Of a stretch of DNA of 64,000 nucleotides, positions 1 through 10,929 are shown piece after piece (within the stretch, counting starts at the first letter, position 1; each line of letters opens with the position of its first letter). The translations under genes were made by a program, and so were the position numbers. This stretch comes from Laguncularia racemosa (lineage: Eukaryota; Streptophyta; Magnoliopsida; Myrtales; Combretaceae): positions 248,001 through 312,000 of the forward strand of contig JBBMOL010000380.1 of NCBI GenBank assembly GCA_037954665.1, read 5' to 3'. The notes under the pieces were generated by a model. That model did no database searches, was not told where the DNA came from, and saw only the letters and a list, made by a program, of their open reading frames with translations.

Positions 1-18
1 GGTCTTGATGGCATACAA

Positions 19-1497
19 TCATTCCTCAGGGAACTCATCATTGATCTCAACTTCGTTCGGTCTTTCTAAACAAGGATTCTCCAAATGTGACAGGTGGTCA
101 ACAGCTAGATTTTCGGCACCCTTTTTATCTCTTATCTCAAGATCAAACTCTTGAAGAAGTAAAATCCACCGAATGAGGCGTGGCTTTGCATCCTGTTTTG
201 TCAGCAAGAATTTCAAGGCGGAATGATCTGTGCATACTATGACCTTAGATAAGATGAGATATGGTTTGAACTTGTTAAAGGCAAAGACAACTGCCAACAA
301 CTCCTTCTCGGTGGTTGTATAGTTTTCTTGTGCAGGAGTGAGTGTTTTGCTAGCATAATGAATGGGTTGAAAGTATTTGTCCTTTCGCTGACCCAGAACA
401 ACTCCCACAGCCGAGTCACTAGCATCACACATAATCTCAAATGGAACGTCCCATGTTGGTGTGACCATGATAGGTGCAGTGATGAGTTTTTGCTTGAGGA
501 GTTCAAATGCATCAATGCATTCCTGGTTGAAGTCAAAGGAGGTATCCTTCTCCAAGAGTTTTGTCATCGGCCTAGCAATTTTTGAAAAATCCTTAATGAA
601 TCGCCGATAGAACCCTGCATGGCCAAGAAAACTTCGTATTGCCTTAACTGAAGATGGTGGGGGCAATTTAGAAATTGCTTCGATCTTTGCCTCATCCACT
701 TCTATGCCTTTCTTGGAGATTTTATGGCCCAAAACAATACCTTCTTTTGCCATAAAATGACACTTCTCCCAATTTAGGACCAGGTTAGTGTCTTCACAAC
801 GTTGCAACACTAACTCAAGATGGTGTAGACACTCATCAAAAGAATTCCCGAAAACAGAAAAATCATCCATGTATACTTCCATCTTGTCTCCTACCATATC
901 CTCAAAAATAGCCATCATGCATCGCTGAAAGGTGGCTGGAGCATTGCATAATCCGAAAGGCATGCGTCGATAAGTGAAGGTCCCAAAAGGGCATGTGAAT
1001 GTCGTCTTTTCCTGGTCTTCGGGTGCGATAGGAATCTGAAAATATCCAGACATCCCATCGAGGAAACAGTAATATGCATGACCAGCTAACCTTTCAAGCA
1101 TTTGGTCCACAAATGGAAGAGGAAAATGATCCTTTCGAGTTGCGTCATTTAGCTTGCGGTAATCTATACAAACTCTCCATCCAGTGACAGTTCTCATCAG
1201 GATGAGCTCATTTTTTTCATTCGGTACTACTGTCATACCGCCTTTCTTCAAAACTACTTGAGTGGGGCTCACCCATGAGCTATCAAAAATCGAGTAGATC
1301 ATTCCTGCATCAAGCAATTTGATGACTTCCTTTTTTACAACATCTCTCATATTTGGATTAAGTTGGCGCTGCGGTTGTACCACTAGCTTGACACAATCTT
1401 CCATCAAAATTTTGTGTGTACAAAACGATGGGCTAATCCCCTTTATATCTAAAATTTTCCATGCAATTGCTTTCTTGTGTTGCCTCAGGACATGCAA
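19..1497 (-). pseudogene. pol: Athila-type reverse transcriptase-RNase H region of pol
   Basis: The open stretch of 492 residues gives the RT and RNase H part of a Ty3-type polyprotein, which copies element RNA into DNA in virus-like particles. Visible marks are the fingers segment around WRVCIDYRKLN, the palm motif YMDDF (YxDD type) near residue 209, MPFGLCNAPATFQ before it, and RNase H starting at CDASDSAVG with a TDHSALKFLL segment. It ends near the window edge, so integrase is not seen. The upstream boundary is a TGA stop at about 1512; the reading frame resumes at once in the same frame as the protease part, so the methionine at 1497 is unlikely to be a true start. RT itself has no break, but as part of a broken polyprotein I treat it as a pseudogene. 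Confidence 0.9.
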
Positions 1498-1515
1498 TAA
1501 CCTTTCCTGCGGATC

Positions 1516-2622
1516 TCAATCCAGATTTGATGCAATTATGACTGGAAGTTTAGAATCTTCTTCCAAAAATGCATATTGAAGGTAGTCTGGCAGTTGTTTT
1601 AATTCTAGCTCAGGTGGTTCCTCAATTAAAGGTTTCGATCTCTGAATGGTGGATCTATTCATACCTTTAAAGCTTCTTTCTTCTCTCAACTCAGGATTAT
1701 TATTAAGCTGATTGACAACTGCTCTAATCGCCATATTTTCAGGTTGCTCTTTCTCCCCATTCATCAAACACAATTCCAATGCATCACCAATCAACAGGTC
1801 TTGCAATGAATCCGAAACTATGAAGTTGAGGTAGTCGATTGCATAGCATGTATCATCATGGTGCAAGCTTTGTTTAAGGACGTCAGGCATTTTCACTATG
1901 ACCTCTTCATTTCCCACTCTCAACACTAACTTCCCATCCCCAACATCAATTATGGCTCTAGTAGTAGCAAAAAATGGCCTCCCCAATATAAGAGGGACCT
2001 CTACATCTACTTCCATGTCAAGGATGACAAGATCTGCTGGGAAGATGAAGTCCTGCACCTTCACTAATACATCTTCAACTACTCCTCTCGGGAATTTGAC
2101 TGATCGATCAGCTAACTGAAGACTCATTTTGGTCGGTTTCGGCTCTCCAATACCCAATTTCTGGAACATCTTGTATGGCATCAAATTAATGCTGGCTCCC
2201 AAATCAGCCAATGCCCGTTCTTCAAATAAATTCCCTATCGGGCAAGGGATGGTAAAGCTCCCAGGATCTTTTAACTTCTTTGGGAGTTTGTTCTGAATTA
2301 CCGCAGAGCATTCTCCTCCTAAAGTTACAGTGGAGAACTCTTCAAGCTTCCTTTTGTTCGATAGCAACTCTTTCAAAAATTTTGCATATCGTGGCATTTG
2401 TGATAATGCCTCAACCAGTGGAAGGTTGATATGCAATTGCTTGAATATCTCTAAAAATCTGCCATAGTGCTCATCTGTTCTGTCCTTCTTGAGTCGTGCT
2501 GGATAAGGAACATTGGGCTTGTATTCTGGGATTAGTGGAGGTGATGATTTCTCTTTAGGTGATTTTTCTGAATGCTTTCCCCCTTCTTTGAGAACTACTT
2601 GTTCTTTTGCTAGTTCAGTCAC
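1516..2622 (-). pseudogene. gag C-terminus and aspartic protease of Athila-type element 1
   Basis: A 368-residue open stretch. The first part is the basic linker typical of these elements, with the segments PRYAKFLKELL and NKLPKKLKDPGSF. The retropepsin-like domain follows, with the active-site motif DLGASINLMP, a later LQLADRS flap-like segment and the ILGRPFF signature near its end. Upstream are a TAG in the same reading (about 2761-2763) and a frameshift that puts gag in another frame; downstream is the TGA that separates it from RT. The equivalent protease of the element at 16997-23973 has the same motif order and is diverged in sequence. Confidence 0.88.
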
Positions 2623-2818
2623 CCGACTCTCTTCTTCTTGAACCTTTGGTTGTAGTTCCTTACCACTTCGTAATGTGACAGCTTTAACATGTTCTCTAGG
2701 GTTGGTTTCCGTGTTTCCCAGAAGTGAACCTTGAGATCTCTCTGATAGAAGCTTAGCTATCTAACCAACCTGGTTTTCAAGATTGTGTATTGATGCCTCA
2801 TGATTCTTCAGAGCCGAG

Positions 2819-4114
2819 TCAAATCAAATCTAAGGACTTCTGTCTGTCTTCTGAATCCTTAATGAATTTTGTGAGGAGATCTTCAATTGGCGGTTTGGAA
2901 CTCTGGACCATTGGCCTCTGATAACCTGGGGGGGGATTCGGATTGCCCTTCTGAATATTACTGTTGTTAGTCCAAGAAAAAGTTGGGTGATTTCTCCATC
3001 CTAGGCTATAAGTATTGCTGTATGGATTGTTCTGGGGCCGAATTGGGTTTCCCAAATAATCCACTTGCTCTGTTTGCCCTTCCTCACCACCTGAGGGTTC
3101 CACAATAGCCAACTGATGTTGTGAGACAGCCAATCCGTCGATCTTTCTAGATAAAGCCTCAACTTTGGACATGATAGAAGTAGCCACATCCACTTCAAGA
3201 ATGCCTACCACCTTCTTTTCTCTGCCCCTACCATGTGACCATTCATAATTATTCGCGGCCATGTCTTCAAAAAGAGTCAAACTTTCTTCAGGAGTTTTAT
3301 GGTTCAAGGTGCCACCAGCTGCGGCATCTACTGTTTGTCTCATTTGATAGTTCAACCCATTATAAAATATCTGAACTTGAAGCCACTCAGGGATCCCATG
3401 GTGTGGGCATTTCCGCATTGAGTCCTTGAATCTCTCCCAGGTTTCATACAACGTCTCCATGTCATACTGATGATAAGATTGAATCTTAGCTCGAAGTTTA
3501 GCGGTCTTTGAAGGAGGGAAGAATTTGTCCATAAACTTCTTAATCAGACCTTGCCATGTAGTAATGGAGTTCCTCGGTAAAGAATTCAGCCACTACTTAG
3601 CCTTGCCTTTCAAAGAGAATGGGAAGAGCCTAAGGCGGATCGCATCATCACTTACTCCATTAAATTTGAAGGTATCGCATATCTCTAGAAAGACTTGGAT
3701 ATGCGCATTTGGATCTTCATCCTGTAAACCATCAAATTGAGTATATTGCTGCACCATCTGAATCACGACAGGCTTAAGTTCAAAATTATTTTCCTCCACT
3801 CGAGGACGAACTATGCTAGAGCTAACGCCTATCAAGTTTGGCCTGGCAAAATCAGAATTGGTTCTAGGTGGCTCATTAACTCGGCCATCTCTATTATCAA
3901 CCAATTGATGATTCAGGGGATCCGCAATAACATTTCCTTAATTTAGCTCTTGAGCACGATTATTGAATTGATCAGCCATTTCTTCCTTCAGTAATTCTCC
4001 TTGAATACCAAATGATGTTGACTCAGTCGAGTGTTGCTTTTTCTGATAACGATGAATAATTTTCTCTGGCTCAGGATTAAAAAAAGCAAGTTCCTTAGAG
4101 CGACTTCTGGTCAT
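2819..4114 (-). pseudogene. gag: gag of Athila-type element 1, with premature stops
   Basis: The likely start is the ATG complementary to 4112-4114, opening with MTRSRSKELAF, close in style to the gag start MTRSSQTGEL of the element at 16997-23973. The same frame then meets a TAA near 3940 and a TAG near 3592, giving the open pieces 3904-3593 and 3532-2819. Retrotransposon-gag signatures are clear: LRLFPFSLKGKAK, then the DKFFPPSKTAKLR segment and ETLYETWERFKDSMRKCPHHGIP. The C-terminal half carries a Pro/Asn-rich linker with YSNTYSLGWRNHP. No CCHC zinc knuckle is seen here. A frameshift near 2819 breaks the join to the protease. Confidence 0.88.
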
Positions 4115-4238
4115 GCACTGTAAATGTAATACAAATCAATTATGAGCTCCAAATTCTCAGGAAGAAAAGGAAAAAAAAGATAAGAAAGAAATAAATTGGT
4201 TAAATTAATAAGTAAAAAGTGTTTCTAATATCGGCGTA

Positions 4239-4256
4239 TCCCCGGCAACGGCACCA
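4239..4256 (-). other. Primer binding site, tRNA-Asp type
   Basis: On the minus strand this reads TGGTGCCGTTGCCGGGGA, one base (C to T) off the tRNA-Asp complement that is standard for Athila-type elements. It sits about 10 bases inside the end of the LTR and fixes the orientation of element 1. Confidence 0.9.
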
Positions 4257-5390
4257 AAAACTTAATCATTGCCAATCGTAGTTTTAATAAATTGAATTCT
4301 TGTTCTTAATCTTACTACGAAGCAATAGGCAAGCGCACCTATCGTAGTGTAATATAGTGAGTAAGCACAAGGTCGTCCCTTAGAGATACACCAACTACTA
4401 GTACTAACTCCGTTCCTATTATCTAACCGATGCTTAAATATGTTGGTTGAAACTTAATTACTCTAATCTTAAAACTAATAACTCACTAACAACAATGGTT
4501 CTGAAGATTTATCAATTAACAAAAGCAACCTAGATCTTATTCTACTCCTTCTCCATCATATAATTCATTAGATTTATGAAGAATGGCGTAGTTGACTTCT
4601 TATACTATCGAATTCTCTAGTCAAGTTAACTACTTTCTCAAGTATATTAACCTATCTAATCCTAGGTTTATCAAATAGGATCTCTCCTTAGTTAATAGCA
4701 ACCTAAAATTGCATAAAGCACATGAATTCACATCAAAATAATCGATGTAAATAGAAGACTCTTGTTTCCTATCTCTAAAAGAACAATCAAATCTCATTAA
4801 TTGCATTAAATCTAATCATAAGAGCAATTTCTCAATTAACTAATATGATATCATGCATAAATTCATATTTCGGATCTATGAATCTAAGAAACAATTGAAG
4901 GGCATGCAATTAATCATAAGAAAGTCAACAACTTCGCATTAAAAACCGAATCTTCATCACATGACAAAGAAGTTTCGAATAAAATCTAGATTTAGAGTCT
5001 ACTCCTCCATAAATTGGATGAAAGAAATACAATTATGGGAAGAATAAATAAAATTCATAGTCACAACCCTTAAAGATAGAATCTTCTTCTTCGTGGGTCT
5101 TCAATCTCCTTTGGCATTGACAAAATCTTCTTTCCCCTGCTGTTATGAGAGTCAGAGCAAGTATACAATTCGTAACTCCTGTTCTAGGGCAACTAACGGT
5201 CTATTTATACATGTACCCGGGTTAGATACATACACGAGCGGATACACGAGTAGTGTATCTCATTCATGTATCTCATGCTTTCTTCCTAGTGTCTTTATGT
5301 GAATATACACGAGCAAGTACATGGGAGTGTACATTGGTCGTGTATTTGAAACATCGTTGAACAGCAACAAAACTTAGATACACAAGCACA

Positions 5391-5560
5391 GTACATGGGC
5401 GTGTACTTTGCTCATGTATTTTCTAGACATCCACTTCAGTATACACAAGCAAAGTACATGGGCGTGTATCTCGCTCGTGTACTTTCCAGACATCCACTTC
5501 AATATACACAAGCAAAGTACATAGGCGTGTATCTCGCTTGTATACTTTCCAGAATTCTTT
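5391..5560. repeat. 63-bp tandem repeat inside the LTR of element 1
   Basis: The word GTACATGGGCGTGTA recurs at 5391, 5454 and, with one change, 5517, a strict 63-bp spacing over almost three units. Related partial words (ACACGAGC, GTACATGGGAGTGTAC) continue leftwards to about 5220. Units are rich in short palindromes such as GTAC and CGAGCG, like the GC-rich blocks in other LTRs of the window. Confidence 0.85.
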
Positions 5561-5626
5561 TCTTCACATGTATTGTATCTAATTCCTTCCAAACTTGATT
5601 TGACTCTTCAAAACTCCTTCCCTTAG

Positions 5627-7093
5627 TGATAAAGGCATATTTTACTCATAATTCATTAAGCGATTTGCGAGTATTCATTATTGATTTTAGAGAAATCACA
5701 AGGAAATGGTACTTAATCATGTTTATTTTTACATTTTAGATGTTGGAGGACTTTAAGTTCAAAGCTTAATCAATTTGGAGAGATTGCATACAAATTGAAG
5801 CATGAAAAGATTAAAGGATGGCAAAGGAAAAAAAAAAAAAAAAGCAAAGCCGTCGGCCTTCCATGAAACGCGCCGCCGGCCTTTATGGCCGGCTTAAATG
5901 AAGGCCGCTAGCCTTTATGGCCGGCTTAAATAAAGGCTACCAGCCTTTGGCCGGCCTTGAGCCGGCCTTAGGCCGGTCTTGTTTTAATTGCATCTTCTCG
6001 CCTCCCCTTGCATATATATAGGTCCTAGGTCGATTTGTGAAAAAACTTTTATCAAATTTTCGTGTTCTTAGAGTAGTTTTAACCTAGTTTTAAGGGAGAA
6101 TTGTGGAGATCAAATCTAGGAGAAAACTTTGTGATCTTAGTGGAGATTATCATCCTTTGTGAAGGATTTGTAGAGTTCCTTGCAATTAAGGTATTATTTT
6201 TATTGTTGAATTGGTGATTTCTGAACTTTATTTCTTATATGCAATTCAAGCATTTGATCCAACCAGTGAATATGATTTCTTTTGCACGAATCTCCTTGAA
6301 TCATAATCATGTCTTTATCTCCATGAATTGCTAAGTCTTTTCCTTGGGAAATTGGATGAAACCCTAGAATGTTAAAAGGATAATTGTAGCCATGTTATAT
6401 GATTAGGAATTATTAGGATTATTCATGATTGCAATTCCTTTGATTTCAATTATAATTGGTCTTTGATTATAATTGTTAGAAATCCTTTTGATACGGGAGT
6501 TGATTAGGATTTGTTAGGAATTCTTAATTAGATTGATTATCAATATGGGAGTTGCGATAATTGGTTTAATTAGAGTTTATGGAAGGCACAATGCAATGTT
6601 TCCTGTTAATTAATCACTAAGGGATTAGGGTTAATTGATTTAGGGCATTAGTTGTTTGTAGCATCGGGAGGTGTATGAACATAATTTTGATTCCTTGGTT
6701 AATTGGAGACGCGGAAGCCAACTAATTGATTTAAGGTTAGCATCCTTAAAAATGATTTTCTAAACTCACTTGAATAACCTTATAACCACTAGTTGATATA
6801 ACATGGTAGCAGTTTTATTAATGGATCTAAGGTGAATTCTAATTTCCCGCGTTCATAATTGATAGATTCTTCATAAAATTCTCCTTGTTTGCTTTAAGTT
6901 AAATTTTTAGCTTAGACATTTCAAAACCCCTATTTAATCTCCTAGATATTGATAAGAATTGCCATAGGTCTAGTACTCTATTGGTTCCTCGAGGGATCGA
7001 CAACCTTTCTTTTCACCACTCTATTACTTGATACGACCAGTGCACTTGCTGCAATTTACGCTCCCATTGTATATATACGTTCTGAGCGTATCA
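5627..7093 (+). mobile_element. Solo LTR of an Athila-type element
   Basis: A 1,467-bp sequence that opens TGATAAAGGCATATTTTACTC, almost the same as the LTR start at 16997, and ends ...CTGAGCGTATCA. It is flanked by the 5-bp direct repeat CTTAG (5622-5626 and 7094-7098). No primer site or internal sequence follows, so the element has been reduced to one LTR by recombination. A TATA-like CATATATATAGG lies at about 6009-6020, and a block of GGCCGGC palindromes at 5849-5981. Confidence 0.93.
5849..5981. repeat. GGCCGGC palindrome block in the solo LTR
   Basis: The words GCCGGCC, GGCCGGC and GGCCGCTAGCC recur at intervals of about 20-40 bp (for example the near-copies CTTTATGGCCGGCTTAAAT), in strong contrast to the AT-rich DNA around. 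The block lies about 220-355 bp from the LTR start, in the presumed U3 region upstream of the TATA-like site. Confidence 0.85.
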
Positions 7094-7237
7094 CTTAGCT
7101 CCAAAATACTCTAGAAAATCCTGAAATTAACATTCATTCCATTAAGCATCCTTTTCTTCAACAAATCATCTAAAAATTCAACAATAAAGCAAAATTTCAT
7201 TACTCTAGATAAGGGTATTTTGCGACTTATCATTAGT

Positions 7238-8137
7238 CTTCCAAGTAGATGAACCAGCACCCTGTTGAAACCGTGCAGTACTACTACATTTCTTCCTATG
7301 TTGGTTCTCAACCTTTATAGCCATGTAAACCATATCTTCCAATTCCACATAATGCTACAATTCTACTACATTTTGAATCTCTCTATTTAACCCAGCAAGA
7401 AATCTAGCCATGGTAGCCTCTCTATCCTCCTCAACATTCGCTCTAATCATAGTAACCTCCATCTCCTTCAAATACCCATCCACACTTCGGCTTCCCTACT
7501 TAAGAGTTTGTAATTTGTTGTGCAATTCGCGATAGTAGTAAGTAGGAACAAACCGCTACTTCATCACCCTCTTCATCTCTTCCCAAGACTCAATGGGTGG
7601 TTCGCCATTCCTTCTTCTATTCAACATCAGTTGATCCCACCACACTATGGCATAATCTGAAAACTCAATGGCAACAAGCTTCACTTTCTTTCTCCCACTA
7701 TAATTGTGACAATCAAACACCATCTCTACCTTCTTCTCCCATTCTAAGTATGCCTCAAGATCATTCTTCCCTTGGAAAGAAGGAATCTTCATCTTTATAC
7801 TACTCAATTGATTATCCTCTCTATTCCTATCTCCTCTATCTTCCCAATCCCTAGTTCCTCTATTCCTACCACCATAACCTCTATAACTCCCAATAGAAGG
7901 TTCATCAAACTCATCATCAGAATTTTCATCTCTACCCCTTTGTCCTCTCGTAGAACAACTCTCCCTCTTATGCCTTTGAAAGACATTTTTAGATTGCTCT
8001 AGTTTCTGCTCCACCGTTTCATGAATTTGTTCCATTCCCTCCTGAAACATCCTCTTCATCTTACTCCTCAACGCCTCAATCACTAACCTAGCATCAAACC
8101 TCCCCCTCTCACCTTCAGGCGAATTTTGCCTTGACAT
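7238..8137 (-). pseudogene. gag: gag of a CRM-like Ty3 element, truncated by element 1
   Basis: From the ATG complementary to 8135-8137 (MSRQNSPEGERGRF) a 193-residue stretch runs to a TAG at 7553-7555, and the same product continues below it with further stops as far as the insertion point of element 1 at about 7237. Recognisable parts are a basic arginine-rich N-terminal region, IKMKIPSFQGKNDLEAYLEW, then VWWDQLMLNRRR, and after the stop VEEDREATMARFLAGLN. These match the gag of chromovirus-type elements, and the gag at 46943-47740 has the same motif order. No protease or pol of this copy is present, because element 1 occupies the rest of the window to the left. Confidence 0.85.
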
Positions 8138-8613
8138 AGTTCCTGCAATAAAAGGTTAGTACTAACACAAATATATAGAATTAAACCTCATGATTCGCTC
8201 CCACACGTGTTTCACTCAAAGAAGGATATCCCACAACCACTCGTGTATTCTTACAAATAGATATGATATCAACTCACCAATCCCTCTTCTCAATTCTCTT
8301 GGAACTAATCCAAACTACGCTAAATTCTTCCGTAGAATTCAAGAACAAACTCTCTGAGCTCGAATTTTCCTTTTTCTTTCTTTTTTTTTTTGTTTTTTTT
8401 TTTCGTTATTTTGTTTTTCGTTCTTCTCCTTTTTTTTTTTTTGTAACAAGATTGATAAAATGAAACTACACTACTCAAGAAACAATTAACACTATGGACT
8501 TGAGTATGAAGTGATGGTAATACGAAACTTGATATGAACAACTGATACGAACGATTGGAGTTAGGGTTTTGATGTTACCTTTCTCAAACCGAACTGATGT
8601 TTAACAAACCTAG

Positions 8614-8625
8614 GCTCCGATACCA
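8614..8625 (-). other. Primer binding site, initiator-Met tRNA type
   Basis: The minus strand reads TGGTATCGGAGC, one base off the common initiator-tRNA-Met site TGGTATCAGAGC. It lies three bases from the LTR end at 8629 and about 480 bp upstream of the gag start at 8137. Confidence 0.85.
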
Positions 8626-8628
8626 AAC

Positions 8629-9104
8629 TGATACGAACCACGCTCACGTGTGATGAAACCCTATACCAATACGTTTGGAATTACAACCCAAGATGCCAAG
8701 TAATCGAAGTGGAAACCGCGACCCGTTGCCTATAGATGAGGCAAGAACCTTGGTATATTCTGTTGACGCCACAATCAGGATGAAAAACCGATTGATAAGT
8801 CTGATGCGAACGCCACAGAAGAGATCTAATAAGTTCAAGAGAAGTTCTTTGGAGAACCAAGAGAGGAATTCTCTCAAATTGTATTAATCAATGTTGTATG
8901 TAAGTTCTATGTTCTGTTTTTCAACCCTAGCAGCTTTTAATAGGGTTTACAACTCGTAAGGAAAAAGCCTAAAACGACATAACAAAATAAAGTTGCGGAA
9001 AAATAACAAATAGGAAATGTACGCCAGCGGCGTAGTAGGCGGCGTAGTAGCTGGCGTAGGATGTACACCAGGTATATACGCCGGCGGCGTAGTCCCTCTG
9101 TCAT
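8629..9104 (-). repeat. 5' LTR (partial) of the CRM-like element
   Basis: The inner end on the minus strand is ...GGTTCGTATCA, just before the primer site. The LTR can be followed to about 9104, where another LTR abuts, so its true start is lost or displaced. It contains a GGCGTAG-rich block (9022-9092) in which CTACGCC and GGCGTAG words alternate, comparable in style to the palindrome blocks of other LTRs here. Confidence 0.65.
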
Positions 9105-10616
9105 TGATGGACGATCTGATCGTTCTAACAAGTTAAATCCTATACTCAATCCTAGCTTACGATCAGTTCTCAGGCAAGTATCCCTATCAATTAGCAATAT
9201 AACATAGGAGTACAGGTATCGATCCCACGAAGACTTATAAGTACTAGTACTAACGATTATCCTACTATTTAACTTCTCACTATTGATGATCTCAATTATC
9301 CTAATTACTGCTTAAATCTGAATGGAACGAATAAAATGATCAAAGTAAATATATTCAAACACTCGCTTAATTAATTCAATGATCTAAACATACCCTACCC
9401 AAGATCCACCCCTAATTCTCGTGCAACTTTTATTCAATTACAAACTTTCCAATGATTAATACACAACATTGCTGATCTGCGGAGTTTCTTACACTAGATT
9501 AAGGTCTTTCTCAAGATCAATAATCCCTAATCCTAATTAAGTCAATTAAGATCTCTCTTTAATTAACATGATTAAGATTGCAATAAAATCCTAGGACTCT
9601 TAATTGAACCAGACCACCATGACCTCATTCAATACAGAAAACCTCCTATAACCTATTTCTAAGATTACAAGTGGTCTTTTTATTCATGCCAGATCTACGC
9701 TATTAAACGATTTCTCAATCTTAATAATAGAGATCTAATTCGATCCTAATACTGCGCACATATCAAGATGAACAAACCATGATTACAACATGAATAAACT
9801 CAAAGATTAGGATTAACTAATGAAACATCAACAATTCTGTTACATGATAATTAGGGGTTTCTCAAGGGACCAGGTATAAAACAATTAACTACTCATGAAT
9901 CTAATAAAAAGAGCAAAACAAAAAATAATTAAATCCATAAGGAAATCCAAACACAAAATATCTTGGCTTCAATTCCGAAAACTCTTCTAACTTCTCATCT
10001 CTAGGGTTTCTCTTGTGCCGCCTTTTCCCTCTCTCTCCTTAGGGTTATTCAATTTATACTTTCTAGGCAATAGTAGAGAATCTTCAACTGGAAAGATATG
10101 AATGTATCTTTCCTTTTCCAAGTGAATCTCAAAAAGTGAATAACATTCGCCTGACACACCCACCAACACAGCCAGATTTCGAACTGTGTCTCCCTCTGGT
10201 CGATAATCCGCAATTCCTCATTCTTGTTCAGTATGCGACACGGCTAGAAACAAGGCTAGCTTATAAACCGTGCCAAGTTCTGGATTTTTCCACTTCTCCG
10301 CAGCGTCTGCCACGGCTTCAAGTACACCCATATCACAAGTCGTGCTTCCTTTCCAAGTGACAACTTTCATCCTCAGGTGTGCACACGGTTCATGACATGG
10401 GCGTAGCTTTCCCTATGCTGCCCATAAGTAGCTTTAACTTGATCTTTTAAGCTTCAATCATGCTCCTTTTGTTATCTTTCCACTTCTTTTTGGTATTATA
10501 CCCTGAAACTGATATATTTATCTGTTAAGTGCCGAATCCGCATTGATTTTATTCAAAATACTACACAAATTCATCATTAATGCCCATGATTTATAAGGAT
10601 TAATTTACTCTTATCA
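9105..10616 (-). mobile_element. Lone Athila-type LTR, no clear target duplication
   Basis: On the minus strand it opens TGATAAGAGTAAATTAATCC at 10616 and shows the usual inner features of these LTRs, including a late GTGGGATCGATACC segment. Neither a primer site nor a polypurine tract adjoins it. The bases next to the two ends (TGCTC after 10616; GTCAT before 9105) do not match, so it may be a solo LTR formed between two different insertions, or the left edge may be some bases off. A TATA-like site (minus-strand AGTATAAATTG) is near 10048-10060. A block of CACGGC/ACCGTG words lies at 10140-10420. Confidence 0.7.
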
Positions 10617-10676
10617 TGCTCTAATTGTAACGCCGATTCAAAGCCGGCAGCATTTAAGCCAGTGTTGTCAAGGCCG

Positions 10677-10871
10677 CTAGCTTTGATCTCCTATGCTTTG
10701 ACCTCCTTTGTTAACACCTTGAATGACTTCTACAAATGCAAGTTCATTCTCATGGTTGCTCCAATCTTTTCCGGCTTCTTGGATATCCTTTATCAGCCCA
10801 TTAAGTGCTTCCTTGAATCGTTTCGCTCGAGTTCTTGTGATCGGTCCAGGTGGCACTTCAAGAGGATCCAC
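10677..10871 (-). pseudogene. C-terminal end of a Ty3-type pol
   Basis: A short stretch contains the segment GPITRTRAKRFKEALNGLI, a tail found at the end of many plant Ty3-type Gag-Pol proteins. Nothing else of that pol is recognisable in the neighbouring 250 bases, and the next retroelement sequence upstream is a Tat/Ogre-type gag. It is a fragment left by older rearrangement. Confidence 0.6.
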
Positions 10872-10929
10872 ATTCCACCTTCTAGCTTGACTCCCATCAT
10901 GGCTTTCATCAAGTGTTTCCTCAATAGGA

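Larger units (their letters stand above)
1..7232 (-). mobile_element. Athila-type Ty3 LTR retrotransposon, 5' portion (element 1)
   Basis: Reading down the minus strand there is a 5' LTR (7232-7094 and 5626 to about 4265), a tRNA-Asp-type primer binding site, gag, protease and RT-RNase H, continuing off the window at base 1. Integrase and 3' LTR are not visible. The order gag-PR-RT-RH and the primer site are those of the Athila group. The LTR is interrupted by a solo LTR with its own target duplication. The element itself landed in the gag of a CRM-like element; the 5 bases after its LTR (7233-7237, TTAGT) should recur at its other end outside the window. Stops and a frameshift show it is coding-dead. 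Confidence 0.9.
4265..7232 (-). repeat. 5' LTR of element 1, split by a solo LTR
   Basis: The LTR occupies 7232-7094 and 5626 to about 4265, roughly 1.5 kb in total. It opens on the minus strand with TGATAAGTCGCAAAATACC. Its inner end is blurred: the expected terminal ...TCA reads as AATGATTAAG before the primer site, so that edge is approximate. A candidate TATA box (minus-strand TATAAATAG) lies near 5199-5210. Between that box and the LTR start are short repeats of a 63-bp unit (5391-5560). Confidence 0.85.

Noticed and set aside
5395..5598. Repeated-peptide open frames on both strands with 21-residue periodicity
   Set aside because: The 63-bp repeat unit is a multiple of three, which gives an artificial periodic peptide inside an LTR; no start context or homology.
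8320..8541. Lysine-rich minus-strand open frame
   Set aside because: Encoded by T-rich tracts in the leader of the CRM-like element; low complexity only.
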